A stretch of DNA of 64,000 nt from Anaerolineae bacterium (GTDB lineage Bacteria > Chloroflexota > Anaerolineae > Anaerolineales > Anaerolineaceae): positions 186,001 to 250,000 of the forward strand of contig JABLXK010000002.1 of assembly GCA_013178095.1 (NCBI GenBank), read 5' to 3'. Positions 43,180-52,373 of this stretch are shown piece by piece. The position numbers and the translations under genes were made by a program. How positions within the stretch are numbered: position 1 is the stretch's first letter; the number at the start of each line of letters is the position of its first letter. The notes beneath the pieces are model-generated. The model was not told the DNA's origin. It was given only the letters and a program-made list of their open reading frames with translations, and searched no databases.

Positions 43180-44721
43180 ATGCAAAGGAAATCGGGCAAC
43201 CCAATATTCAATCCGAGTGCCATCAAAGACCCAGACCTGCGTGCATATTTTCAACATTTGGAAGATTCTCTTAACAGGCAGAACCAGGATTTAAAAATAC
43301 AATCTATTAGAGAGAAGATATTTAGAAAGTTCTTCGAATCGGAGAACACCCAGTTTTTTTTAGATTCGATCATAAATGATATACGCCTGGCAGGCAGCAG
43401 TATCCGCTTATGGGTTAATGAAGAGCGTATATTTGGCGGGTTGAGCCAATTCAGTGCTGAATGCGGGGATTTTTCAGGTGAATATGCATATCTGGATGAT
43501 CAGCTCACACAACAATTGGAAAATAAAACGCAATTGATTATCCCCGACACGGCAAAAATCCATTCCATCAAGTTCGTCCCGGACAAAAAATATCCCAAAA
43601 CAATTGCCGCATTTCACTTTTTACAAGATCCAAAAATTAATGGTTATTTTCGATTGACGTATGAAGCTGTAAAGGAATTTACCGATTTTGAATTGGAAAT
43701 GATCACACAAATATCAACGGCGTTGAAATATACCTGTAAATATTCACGGGAACGATTGGAAAATTTCGAGCAATCCGACGTATTTTCTCGAGGATTGAAT
43801 ATCGCTGAGTTTCCCATACTTGTCATCTCTCCTAAAGGAGACCTTCTTTATACTAACCGGGCAGGAGATACCTGGACGGCAGAGGATTCGGATAGCATCC
43901 GCAATCATCCCAAATTGAAGGAATGGCTGGCGGAGGCAAGCGATGAAATTCAGTTGGATATCCCGGTGCAGGACCACATTTTTCGAGTTAAAGGACAAAA
44001 AATAAAAGGGGAAATGGACCAGACACTTGCGTTTCTGATCTTAACCGACGAATCTGACTCTTTCCGAAAACGGGCGTATTTGGAACTTGCCATTGATACC
44101 GTATGCCACGATTTTAAATCTGCCTTAGTTAATCTGCAGGGCTTTTCAAAGCTTTTAGGCATGGTAGGGGAGATGAGCCCAAAACAAAACGAATACCTTT
44201 CCTTGATCGGAAAAGGCGTGGAGGATATTGCCACTATTGTCAACGATTTATTTGAAATCAGCCGCATGGAGGCAGAAGGCGGTTTACGATTATCGCTGAA
44301 CCAGCCGGAAGAAATCCTGCAGCGAGCGGTCGATCTCATCCAGGCAGAAGCCCGGCAAAAGAGATTGGAGATTAGCATCCATTCCCATACAACAGCTTCG
44401 GTAATGATGGACCGAGTGTTTATTTTGGCAGCGCTGCATATTCTGTTGAATAATGCTGTCAGAAATTCTCACATCAGCGGGTCGATAAGTATAAATGAGC
44501 AACTGGTAGCTGAAGGGTGGGAAGTCTCGATTAAAGATGAAGGAAAAGGAATCTCCCAGGTCGATATCGAAATGCTGGAAAAATCCCACTTTCAGGCAGA
44601 CGATTGGCCCGGATTAGCTTTAGTCGACCGTATCGCCCGATTTCACAAGGGGAGAGTGAAGATCGAGAGCGAACTGGGAAAAGGTTCGAAATTCAGCATT
44701 TGGATTCCCCGCGTTTCTTAA
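43180..44721 (+). CDS. Soluble sensor histidine kinase (GAF-like/PAS-like input)
   Basis: A 513-residue kinase with no TM helix. The N-terminal half (about 45-180) looks GAF-like and is followed by a PAS-like segment (about 198-285; LNIAEFPILVISPKGDLLYTNRAGDTW). The H box is VCHDFKSALVNLQGF with His310. The HATPase domain has LNNAVRNS (N box), IKDEGKGIS (G1), PGLALVDRIARFHKGRVKIESELGKGSKF (G2 onward). The motifs look complete, so it should be active. No response regulator gene lies in the window, making it an orphan. It senses an internal signal, if any. It lies 15 nt after the C69-like gene and 137 nt before rpoC. Confidence 0.88.
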   Translation: MQRKSGNPIFNPSAIKDPDLRAYFQHLEDSLNRQNQDLKIQSIREKIFRKFFESENTQFFLDSIINDIRLAGSSIRLWVNEERIFGGLSQFSAECGDFSGEYAYLDDQLTQQLENKTQLIIPDTAKIHSIKFVPDKKYPKTIAAFHFLQDPKINGYFRLTYEAVKEFTDFELEMITQISTALKYTCKYSRERLENFEQSDVFSRGLNIAEFPILVISPKGDLLYTNRAGDTWTAEDSDSIRNHPKLKEWLAEASDEIQLDIPVQDHIFRVKGQKIKGEMDQTLAFLILTDESDSFRKRAYLELAIDTVCHDFKSALVNLQGFSKLLGMVGEMSPKQNEYLSLIGKGVEDIATIVNDLFEISRMEAEGGLRLSLNQPEEILQRAVDLIQAEARQKRLEISIHSHTTASVMMDRVFILAALHILLNNAVRNSHISGSISINEQLVAEGWEVSIKDEGKGISQVDIEMLEKSHFQADDWPGLALVDRIARFHKGRVKIESELGKGSKFSIWIPRVS

Positions 44722-44765
44722 CTACCTAAAATGGGGGTAATTGGATAATAAATATCATTAATTTA

Positions 44766-44774
44766 TGTTATAAT
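44766..44774 (+). promoter_or_regulatory. Extended -10 promoter of rpoC
   Basis: TG-T-TATAAT (44766-44774) is an extended -10 element. No good -35 hexamer sits at 16-18 nt; TTGGAT at 44741-44746 is 22 nt away. Start would be near 44781, giving a leader of about 78 nt before the GTG at 44859. This supports rpoC having its own promoter. Confidence 0.5.
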
Positions 44775-44858
44775 GTCAGTTTGTCTGCGTATAGGATGAA
44801 TTTTGTTAATAATTATTAATCTTATTAAGATTCCTCGACTTCCCAAGGAGGTAGATTA

Positions 44859-47800
44859 GTGGAAACAAAAAGCCTGGTAGCACTCCGAATTAGTTTAGCC
44901 TCTCCCGATACAATCCGATCATGGTCATATGGCGAAGTAACAAAACCTGAAACAATCAATTACCGCCGATTGCGGCCTGAAAAAGACGGATTGTTCTGCG
45001 AGGCAATTTTTGGACCTACTCGCGATTACCAATGTTATTGTGGTAAATATAAAAACCCCCGTTATAAAGGAATCGTTTGTGACAAATGCGGCGTTGAAGT
45101 TACCCGCTCATCAGTGCGCCGTGAACGCATGGGTCATATAGATTTGGCTTCACCGGTTGCCCACATTTGGTATACCCGCCGCGTTCCCTCTTACCTTGGT
45201 TTGCTTCTCAATATCTCCCGCAGGAATTTAGACCGGGTTCTTTATTTTGCCCAGTATATTGTCTCTTTCGTGGATGAAGATGCCAAACAAAAAGCACTGA
45301 ATCGCCTGGAGGAGGAAATTGATAACGTCAACCAGGAAGAAATGACCAACCTGGAAAACCGCATCAAAGAAATCCAAGCCGCACGCGACCAGGAAATAAA
45401 AACCCTGGAAGAAAAGAAAAAGGACCTGGAGAACAAGATCGATGACATGATCGGGCAGCAAATGGACCCGATTATCAAAGAGGGCCAGGCACTGGAACAG
45501 ACCATCCAGGAAAAGGAAGGAACAACTCTTCGAAAGGATATGGTCTTCAAATCGGCGGACGTGACCATCCTGGCCGCCGGCGAAACCATTGACGCCAAGT
45601 TATTATCTGCCGTTCAAGAGGCTGTGAAGACGAAATTGGAAGAGATTGAAAACGAAGTCCGCAGCCAGGTGAAAGACGAAATGGCCAAGGTGGATGTGGC
45701 AATCGAAAAGGTGCGGGCAGAAGCCGACCTGAACATTACCAATTTAAGCAACGAACTGGGCGAAATTCGGCAAGACGTGCGTTCCAAAATCGATGAGCAG
45801 CGCGATGAATTGGAAGAACTGGCGCCTTTTAAATTCCTGAGTGAAAATCAATACCGCGACCTGAAATCCCGCTACGGGCAAGTGTTCCGCGCGGAGATGG
45901 GCGCCGAAGCTTTTGTGGACATCCTGAGCCGCCTGGATCTGGATAAACTGGCTGAGGATTTGTGGCTGGAAGTAAAGACGACAAAGAGCAAACAGAAACG
46001 CAAAAAGAGCACAACCAGATTGAAAGTTGTGGAGGCCTTCCGTCGATCTAAAAATCGGCCGGAATGGATGATCCTTTCGGTTTTACCGGTTATTCCTCCG
46101 GATTTACGCCCAATGGTGCAATTGGATGGCGGGCGTTTTGCTACTTCTGACCTGAACGACCTCTACCGGCGCGTGATCAACCGCAACAACCGGTTGAAAC
46201 GCTTGCTGGAATTGGGTGCGCCGGATGTTATCGTACGCAACGAAAAACGTATGCTGCAGGAAGCTGTCGATTCGCTGATTGACAACTCGCAGCGCGGTAA
46301 AGCACTTTCGCGCAGAGGGCGGCGCGAATTGAAATCTCTGAGCGACATGCTCAAGGGCAAGAAAGGCCGTTTCCGCCGCAACCTGCTGGGTAAGCGTGTG
46401 GACTATTCAGGCCGTTCTGTGATCGTAGTTGGACCAAAGCTGAAATTGTACCAATGCGGATTGCCCAAGACTATGGCGTTGGAACTCTACCGACCCTTCG
46501 TTATTGCCGGGCTTGTCAAGAAAAATTACGCTGCCAACGTAAAAGGCGCGCGCCGATTGATGGAAAGAAATCGACCTGAGGTTTGGGAGGTTTTGGAAGA
46601 GGTCATCAAGGATCGACCGGTGTTGCTTAACCGTGCGCCAACCCTGCACCGTCTGGGTATTCAAGCTTTTGAGCCGGTGTTAATTGAAGGCAGCGCCATT
46701 CAACTGCATCCTTTGGTAACCACTGCGTTCAATGCTGACTTCGACGGCGACCAGATGGCTGTGCATGTGCCGCTTTCTGAGAAAGCGGTTTGGGAAGCAC
46801 GGAATTTGATGCTGGCTTCCAAGAACTTGCTGAAGCCGGCTGACGGAGAGCCTATCATCTCACCTTCGAAAGATATGGTGTTGGGTGTGTTTTACCTGAC
46901 GCGCGAACCTCGCAATGGCTATACTGGGAAAGAACCCGCATTCGCCAGTCTCGATGAAGTTGACATGGCGTTCCGACTGGATCGGGTAAAAGTTGAAACC
47001 CAGATTCGTCTGAAAACCATAACCTGGTTTGACGAGAAAAATAAACGGCTGGCAAAACCAGAGGAACGCGTAATTAATACAACAGTTGGGCGTGTCCTGT
47101 TCAACTATATTCTCCCTGATCAAATCCGATTTTACAATGACGTCCTGGAAAAAGGCGGCATCAAGAATTTAATTGCCGAGATTTACGACCTGTGTGGAGA
47201 GGACGTCACCACAGATGTGGCTGACAAGATCAAAGATATCGGTTTCCAATATGCCATGCTTTCAGGCACAACTCTGTCGGTTGCCGATATTACCGTACCG
47301 GAAGAAAAGCAACAGATCATTGCTCAGTCGAATGCAGACGTCGAAGAAGTGCAAAAATCTTATCGACGCGGACGCTTGACTGAACAGGAAATGAACGAAC
47401 GCGTTATCGAAATATGGCAGGATACTACTAAAAAGGTTTCAGACGCCGTGCGCGGAAGCATGGATCCCACAGGGAACCTCTCCACAATGGCAAATTCTGG
47501 AGCAACCAAGGGTGGTTTCGGCCCTATTTCTCAATTGGCTGGTATGCGCGGTTTGATGGCTGATCCGGCTGGACGCATTATCCGCTTGCCGATCCAATCC
47601 AATTTCCGCGAAGGCTTGACCGCGCTGGAGTACTTTATTTCCACTCACGGCGCGCGCAAGGGTTTGGCTGATACCGCCCTGCGCACAGCGGATGCCGGTT
47701 ACCTGACCCGCCGTCTGGTGGACGTTGCCCAGGATATGATTATCAATGAAGAAGATTGCGGCACGAACGAAGGAATCTGGATCCGCAAGAGCGATGATGT

Positions 47801-49124
47801 GGCCGGTCAATCTTTGGAATCCCGCCTGTATGGACGGACATCCGCCGATAATGTTGCCGATCCCAAGACTGGTGAAATTATCATTGAGCGCGATCAGATG
47901 ATCGGCAATGTCGACCTGATTAAATTGAAGGCCGCCGGAATAGAAGAAGTACGCGTTCGCTCCCCATTGACATGCGAACTGAAACATGGATTATGCCAGA
48001 AATGCTATGGTATGGACCTGGGACGTGGAAAAGTTGTTGAGAAGGGCACCGCAGTCGGCACCATTGCCGCCCAATCCATCGGCGAACCTGGTACGCAATT
48101 GACTTTGCGCACTTTCCATACTGGTGGTGTAGCGGCCGGCTCGGATATCACTACCGGTCTGCCTCGCGTGGAAGAATTGTTTGAAGCCCGGCGCATGCCG
48201 AAGGGTGAAGCCATCATGGCAACCATCACCGGCACAGCTACCATCGTGACCGGTGATTCATCCAACGAATTGAACCGCGTAAAAGTGGAACATAGCGAAT
48301 TGATCCAGGATGAATACGCTATCCCTGAAGGTTGGGAAATCAAGGTGGCTGATGAGTCCGAGGTAAAGGACGCTGACGTTATCGCAGCCAATGAAGACGC
48401 TACCATTTTGGCGCAGCATGGCGGACGCGTTGAAGTCAAGAAAAACAAGGTTGTGGTGTCTTACGACCTTGTTGAAACAGAAGAATTTGAAATTCCGGGA
48501 ATGCTGCGGTTGATCATCAAAAATGGCGACAAAGTGGAAGCCGGACAAGCGTTAACTGAAGGATCATTGAACCCGCACACCATCCTGCGTATCAAAGGAC
48601 GCGAAGCCTGCCAGCTTTACCTGTTGAGTGAAATTCAGAACGTGTACCGCGCCCAAGGACAAAATATCAATGACAAGCACTTTGAAGTCATCATCCGCAA
48701 GATGATGAGCAAAGTCCAAATCATCCGCCCGGGCGATTCGGGATTCCTGCCGATGGATATGGTCGATCGCATGGAGATCCGGCTGCTCAACGAAAAACTA
48801 CGGGAAGAAGGCAAACAACCCGCACGTTTCATCGAAATGCTGCTCGGTGTCACCAAGGCTTCGCTTAACACGGAATCCTGGTTGTCGGCTTCTTCTTTCC
48901 AGCATACGATCAAAGTGCTGGCAGGGGCTGCAATTGCCGCCGATCAAGACCCATTGTTCGGTTTGAAGGAAAACGTGATCATCGGCAAACTGATCCCCTC
49001 CGGCACAGGTTTCTCCGATAAACGCATCGATACCATCAATGCCATGGTTGAAGTTAACGAACACCGTTTCGACCAACCCGCTCATGAAGAAGGAGCGGTT
49101 GGAGAAGCAACTCCTATCGAGTAA
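44859..49124 (+). CDS. rpoC: DNA-directed RNA polymerase subunit beta'
   Basis: RpoC (1421 aa). The zinc ribbon is CYCGKYK...CDKC (Cys59, 61, 74, 77). Between ERVLYF-like DRVLYFAQY (about 125-133) and LSENQYRD (about 327) is an insertion of roughly 180 residues, largely charged coiled coil, absent from the E. coli protein. The core continues with [19 protein letters not shown], the active-site [12 protein letters not shown], the trigger-loop region ([26 protein letters not shown]) and the second zinc site (Cys in EDCGTNEG and [13 protein letters not shown]). The start is GTG with AAGGAGG 7 nt upstream. rpoB is not upstream, unlike in most bacteria. A strong terminator follows. Confidence 0.98.
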   Translation: METKSLVALRISLASPDTIRSWSYGEVTKPETINYRRLRPEKDGLFCEAIFGPTRDYQCYCGKYKNPRYKGIVCDKCGVEVTRSSVRRERMGHIDLASPVAHIWYTRRVPSYLGLLLNISRRNLDRVLYFAQYIVSFVDEDAKQKALNRLEEEIDNVNQEEMTNLENRIKEIQAARDQEIKTLEEKKKDLENKIDDMIGQQMDPIIKEGQALEQTIQEKEGTTLRKDMVFKSADVTILAAGETIDAKLLSAVQEAVKTKLEEIENEVRSQVKDEMAKVDVAIEKVRAEADLNITNLSNELGEIRQDVRSKIDEQRDELEELAPFKFLSENQYRDLKSRYGQVFRAEMGAEAFVDILSRLDLDKLAEDLWLEVKTTKSKQKRKKSTTRLKVVEAFRRSKNRPEWMILSVLPVIPPDLRPMVQLDGGRFATSDLNDLYRRVINRNNRLKRLLELGAPDVIVRNEKRMLQEAVDSLIDNSQRGKALSRRGRRELKSLSDMLKGKKGRFRRNLLGKRVDYSGRSVIVVGPKLKLYQCGLPKTMALELYRPFVIAGLVKKNYAANVKGARRLMERNRPEVWEVLEEVIKDRPVLLNRAPTLHRLGIQAFEPVLIEGSAIQLHPLVTTAFNADFDGDQMAVHVPLSEKAVWEARNLMLASKNLLKPADGEPIISPSKDMVLGVFYLTREPRNGYTGKEPAFASLDEVDMAFRLDRVKVETQIRLKTITWFDEKNKRLAKPEERVINTTVGRVLFNYILPDQIRFYNDVLEKGGIKNLIAEIYDLCGEDVTTDVADKIKDIGFQYAMLSGTTLSVADITVPEEKQQIIAQSNADVEEVQKSYRRGRLTEQEMNERVIEIWQDTTKKVSDAVRGSMDPTGNLSTMANSGATKGGFGPISQLAGMRGLMADPAGRIIRLPIQSNFREGLTALEYFISTHGARKGLADTALRTADAGYLTRRLVDVAQDMIINEEDCGTNEGIWIRKSDDVAGQSLESRLYGRTSADNVADPKTGEIIIERDQMIGNVDLIKLKAAGIEEVRVRSPLTCELKHGLCQKCYGMDLGRGKVVEKGTAVGTIAAQSIGEPGTQLTLRTFHTGGVAAGSDITTGLPRVEELFEARRMPKGEAIMATITGTATIVTGDSSNELNRVKVEHSELIQDEYAIPEGWEIKVADESEVKDADVIAANEDATILAQHGGRVEVKKNKVVVSYDLVETEEFEIPGMLRLIIKNGDKVEAGQALTEGSLNPHTILRIKGREACQLYLLSEIQNVYRAQGQNINDKHFEVIIRKMMSKVQIIRPGDSGFLPMDMVDRMEIRLLNEKLREEGKQPARFIEMLLGVTKASLNTESWLSASSFQHTIKVLAGAAIAADQDPLFGLKENVIIGKLIPSGTGFSDKRIDTINAMVEVNEHRFDQPAHEEGAVGEATPIE

Positions 49125-49146
49125 GGTTCTAGATAAACAATGAGAG

Positions 49147-49180
49147 AAAAATCCCAAGCAAGCCAGCCTGGGATTTTTTT
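49147..49180. terminator. Terminator after rpoC, usable from both sides
   Basis: A 10-bp stem (49147-49156 with 49169-49178), AAAAATCCCA pairing TGGGATTTTT, has a 12-nt loop and runs into further T. The A-rich left arm lets it also stop the converging minus-strand gene that ends at 49196. Confidence 0.85.
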
Positions 49181-49195
49181 ATGAAACATATTAAT

Positions 49196-50287
49196 TTACA
49201 GCGTTGAATAGTGATAGATGATCTTGTTATTTGAAAGCCCGATCGTGTCCGAACCGGTCTTTTCACTGCCATTTGAAAGGGTAATTTTCCAGGAAAGGTA
49301 ACGCGTTGGGTCTTTACCGCTAAATTCAGTAAGGGAAAAAACTGCGCCCGGATACACAGTATTCAATACCTGCGTGTACCAGGATCTGAGAGCGTTTTGC
49401 CCCTGAATGGTGCGATCGGCTGTGATATGAATGGCATCGGATGCATAAAGAGCAATTAATGCTTCAATATCGGCTTTATTCAGGGCACTGAATAAGCTTT
49501 CCGTGATATCCGCAGCAGGATTGGGAATACCCGGCCATTCATAATTAGCAATTGTTTCCCAGATTATCGGTAATTTTAAGCGGCAGTAATCCCAACTCCA
49601 AAAGTTCACGCCGGTCATGCCCAGCGCGACGGCTTTGTCCATGAATTTAACAATATCCTCGGGTGTTGGATACCATCCACTGCCGCCGTAAGCCGCGCCG
49701 GTGGGGATGATTGGGCGGAAAGGTGACCAATTTGCTTTGAATTGATTTAAGCTTTTCGTGAGCTGTTCATCAGGATTATGCGCCTGTTCCCAATATACCT
49801 GGGGCATGTTGTAATCGCACTTCGCAAGAAAGTCATTCCAGGGTAAATCGTTGTGATAATCCGGATAGCGATATGAACTGAGCGCCATAGGAAAATCTGG
49901 AAGGGCGTTACGCAATTCACTTAAAAAAGTCCGACAGGGTGTGTATTTACCCTTACACTCACCCTCAGCATCGATGATATAACCATCAAGCGGTAGTTTG
50001 TTGATCTGGCGAATGGCGGCTTTTGCCTCTTCCTTTGGCAAATCTCCAAAGATATAATGCCATCCCCAAACTTTTATCCCCTTTTCAAGCAATTTTTCAG
50101 CCAAGGGACCGACAAGATCGGCTTTGGTGGTAGTGTCATAGTTATAGTCGTAAATGCCATTGGCAATTTTGATCAATACATGAGTTAAGCCGGCGCGATG
50201 AGCTGTGTATGCTATTTTTACAGGGTCGCCGCCTTCACAGCTGGGAATTTTCCAAATATAGAATCCCTTTCCTTGTGGTGCCGCCAT
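49196..50287 (-). CDS. TIM-barrel glycoside-hydrolase-like domain fused to NTF2/SnoaL-like domain
   Basis: A 363-residue protein. Residues about 1-260 look like a (beta/alpha)8 barrel of the GH25/DUF1906 kind: GKGFYIWKIPSCEGGDPVKI, THVLIKIANG, KVWGWHYIFGD, DGYIIDAEGECKGKY (Asp/Glu pair on a strand end), MPQVYWEQ and GVNFWSWDYCRL. Residues about 272-363 resemble a SnoaL/NTF2 alpha+beta cone (LFSALNKADIEALIALYASDAIHI, GQNALRSWYTQVL). No signal peptide is visible, odd for a wall-active enzyme. Catalysis is not certain; a carbohydrate-binding role is possible. It is last in a four-gene minus-strand unit, 5 nt after the HD-domain gene. Confidence 0.7.
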   Translation of the reverse strand: MAAPQGKGFYIWKIPSCEGGDPVKIAYTAHRAGLTHVLIKIANGIYDYNYDTTTKADLVGPLAEKLLEKGIKVWGWHYIFGDLPKEEAKAAIRQINKLPLDGYIIDAEGECKGKYTPCRTFLSELRNALPDFPMALSSYRYPDYHNDLPWNDFLAKCDYNMPQVYWEQAHNPDEQLTKSLNQFKANWSPFRPIIPTGAAYGGSGWYPTPEDIVKFMDKAVALGMTGVNFWSWDYCRLKLPIIWETIANYEWPGIPNPAADITESLFSALNKADIEALIALYASDAIHITADRTIQGQNALRSWYTQVLNTVYPGAVFSLTEFSGKDPTRYLSWKITLSNGSEKTGSDTIGLSNNKIIYHYSTL

Positions 50288-50292
50288 CTCAA

Positions 50293-50865
50293 TTAATCAC
50301 TTTCAATATTCCCAATCAACCCCAATTCGCCGGCTGTCACACGCATGGCTTCGATTACATTTCCGACATGTTCCCATAGATCGATGCCCAACTCTTGAGC
50401 GCCCTGGGTGATCTCGTCACGATTGGCGCCTGCAGCAAATCGCAGATCTTTCCATTTTTTCTTCACTGATGAAACGGTCAGATCCAATATGGAGCGGGAA
50501 GGTCTCACTAATACCACTGCTGTGATCAACCCGGTTATTTCATCGCAGGCAAAGAGTGTTTTCCGAAGCAAATTGTCTCTGGGAATCCCCGTGTTGCAGC
50601 CATGGCTCAAGATTGCCAACACAATTTCCTCCGCGACACCTTTTTGGCGAAGAAGGGGGGCGCCTTTTTGGGGATGACTTTCCAAATCCGGATGGATTTC
50701 ATAATCGAAATCGTGGAGCAAGCCAGTAATCCCCCAGAGTTCAACATCTTCGTTGAATTTTTGGGCGTAAAAACGCATGGCAGCTTCAACCGCCAAATTA
50801 TGTTTTATAAGGCTGTCTTTTTTTACAAATTGATTGAGGATGGCGAGGGCTTCGGAACGTTTCAT
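50293..50865 (-). CDS. HD-domain phosphohydrolase-like protein
   Basis: A 190-residue cytosolic HD protein. The metal site is His22 (LIKHNLAVE), His51-Asp52 (GLLHDFDYE), then ILSHGCNTG and a later Asp in FACDEITG (about 107-114), which complete an HDIG-like pattern. The family includes nucleotidases and other phosphohydrolases; the substrate is not evident. It sits between the DUF218 protein (28 nt upstream) and the barrel protein (5 nt downstream). The start at 50865 gives a normal length. Confidence 0.85.
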   Translation of the reverse strand: MKRSEALAILNQFVKKDSLIKHNLAVEAAMRFYAQKFNEDVELWGITGLLHDFDYEIHPDLESHPQKGAPLLRQKGVAEEIVLAILSHGCNTGIPRDNLLRKTLFACDEITGLITAVVLVRPSRSILDLTVSSVKKKWKDLRFAAGANRDEITQGAQELGIDLWEHVGNVIEAMRVTAGELGLIGNIESD

Positions 50866-50893
50866 ATTCGAGATTAATTATAGCTGTGAACGT

Positions 50894-51478
50894 CTATTTG
50901 AGTAGAAAAAGGAGATATTTAATGAAATTGTATGGTATTGCAATCACTTCCCGCAAATACCAATAAGAGGTTTTCAGAAACGAAAAATGAAAAATACGGG
51001 CAGCATAACCGTAGGCCTGTACATCCCCAACGAGCCGCTGGATGGAAATCGCCCTGGGAAGATGAAACAACTGCGAGATGAGCAGCACTGAAGCGGGAGC
51101 ATGATCCGATTTAAAATTACGACAGGATTCGAAAGTGGAAAATCCACACCCGTCCAGAATGATTGCAGCAGAGGGCACGCCATTTGCTTCGGCAACCGAG
51201 GCCATGACCGCAACTTCATTTTTTTCTTTTTTAGCAGCGCCACTCATGATCAGAAAATCAGTTTTTCCCGTTTTGTATAATTGGATAGCGGTCAATAAAC
51301 GGTCTAATAGGATATCGGAGGGCTCACTGGAATTTTCCAACCCCGCGCCCAGAACTAAAGCATAACGAAAGTGGAAATCACTGCTGCCATTAAGAATATA
51401 CTGTTTGCTGAAAATAAAAATAATTCCATAAATAATCACCAAAAGTGATAATAACGATAAAAAGGTATATATTACCAA
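50894..51478 (-). CDS. DUF218/YdcF-SanA-like membrane protein
   Basis: A 194-residue protein with one N-terminal TM helix (about 4-25) and an outside or cytosolic DUF218 domain: YALVLGAGLENSSEPSDILLDRLLTAIQLYKTGKTDFLIMSGA, then VAEANGVPSAAIILDGCGFSTFESCRNF and LLISQLFHLPRAI. The domain belongs to the SanA/ElyC/YdcF group linked to envelope integrity and lipid-carrier metabolism in enterobacteria; the exact reaction is unknown. A hydrophobic C-terminus (about 175-194) may touch the membrane. It begins 6 nt after the lipoate-ligase-like gene. Confidence 0.82.
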   Translation of the reverse strand: MVIYTFLSLLSLLVIIYGIIFIFSKQYILNGSSDFHFRYALVLGAGLENSSEPSDILLDRLLTAIQLYKTGKTDFLIMSGAAKKEKNEVAVMASVAEANGVPSAAIILDGCGFSTFESCRNFKSDHAPASVLLISQLFHLPRAISIQRLVGDVQAYGYAARIFHFSFLKTSYWYLREVIAIPYNFIKYLLFLLK

Positions 51479-51484
51479 GCTATA

Positions 51485-52300
51485 CTAGATCCTTTCAGTC
51501 CACTGAGGGTTATTATATTTTTCTCTAAAAAGGGTGTATGCGCGTTTCAATTCAGCCGAGGAAAGTTTATCCGGTACCAGCGCGATATCCAATGACTCAG
51601 AAAAACCTTTGATAATAACGTCAGCGGTTTCCTGCCAATTGACGGGTTTTTGGACAATTTCCGAGAGTGTTATCGCGCGTTGCCGAAGATTTTCTTTCGC
51701 AAGCTGGCGATCAATTTCCCTCGGAAAAACCAAAACCTCTACAATACGCGTGATGTCGCCGTTTAAAGGCAGTGCGCCGTGCTGCAGAATACCCAAACCG
51801 CGGCGCGCCTGGGCGCTCCCGATCAATTTTTTGCCATGGTAAGTGATCTCATAATCCGAGGGAAATTGGAAACATACCGGATTAATGGATGAAGCTGACA
51901 AGGTTTTATCTTTGGGTTTTGAATCAACGTCAATGCCGGCAATTTGCAATCCTTGCAGCAGACCAGTGGATAATTTCCGATAAGATTCCAGCACATTGCC
52001 GCTGACCAAGGGATTGTTTGCCTGGGCGCAGATTGAGTAAGTTAATTCGTCAGCATGCAGAATGGCTTTCCCACCGGTTGGCCTGCGAACAATATCCCAA
52101 CCTCTACTGCCCAACGCCTTCTTATCCACATCCGAGAAGGATTGGGCGATACCCAGAGATAGTGTATAAGGCTGCCAATCATAGAGCCTCAAGGTTGCAG
52201 AGGTTTCACCTGAAATTGTGCTTTCCAAAATCGCCTCATCGACAGCCATATTCCAGGCTCCCGGGTAGGGGGGGTGTATGATTAAACGCCAAGACTCCAT
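51485..52300 (-). CDS. Lipoate-protein ligase A / octanoyltransferase (BPL_LplA_LipB) family
   Basis: A 271-residue enzyme that attaches or transfers lipoyl or octanoyl groups to lysines of carrier proteins such as GcvH. It shows PGAWNMAVDEAIL (about 13-25), LRLYDWQPYTLSLGIAQ, IVRRPTGGKAILHADELTYSI (about 70-90; the RR.(S/T)GGG-like loop) and the invariant Lys in YHGKKLIGSAQARR. ATG at 52300 is chosen because AGGTG lies 6 nt upstream; an in-frame ATG at 52315 adds only five residues. LipM-type octanoyltransferase and LplA ligase cannot be separated here. It heads a four-gene minus-strand unit. Confidence 0.88.
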   Translation of the reverse strand: MESWRLIIHPPYPGAWNMAVDEAILESTISGETSATLRLYDWQPYTLSLGIAQSFSDVDKKALGSRGWDIVRRPTGGKAILHADELTYSICAQANNPLVSGNVLESYRKLSTGLLQGLQIAGIDVDSKPKDKTLSASSINPVCFQFPSDYEITYHGKKLIGSAQARRGLGILQHGALPLNGDITRIVEVLVFPREIDRQLAKENLRQRAITLSEIVQKPVNWQETADVIIKGFSESLDIALVPDKLSSAELKRAYTLFREKYNNPQWTERI

Positions 52301-52373
52301 TATTGCACCTAACAACCGTACGAATTGGCAATGATTTTACATTAAAATTAGGACAGGATAATGAAAAACGATC

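Noticed and set aside
45228-45598. Two overlapping minus-strand frames opposite the rpoC coiled coil
   Set aside because: They mirror the Glu/Lys codons of the insertion (giving Phe/Ser/Leu-rich products) and have no independent gene signals.
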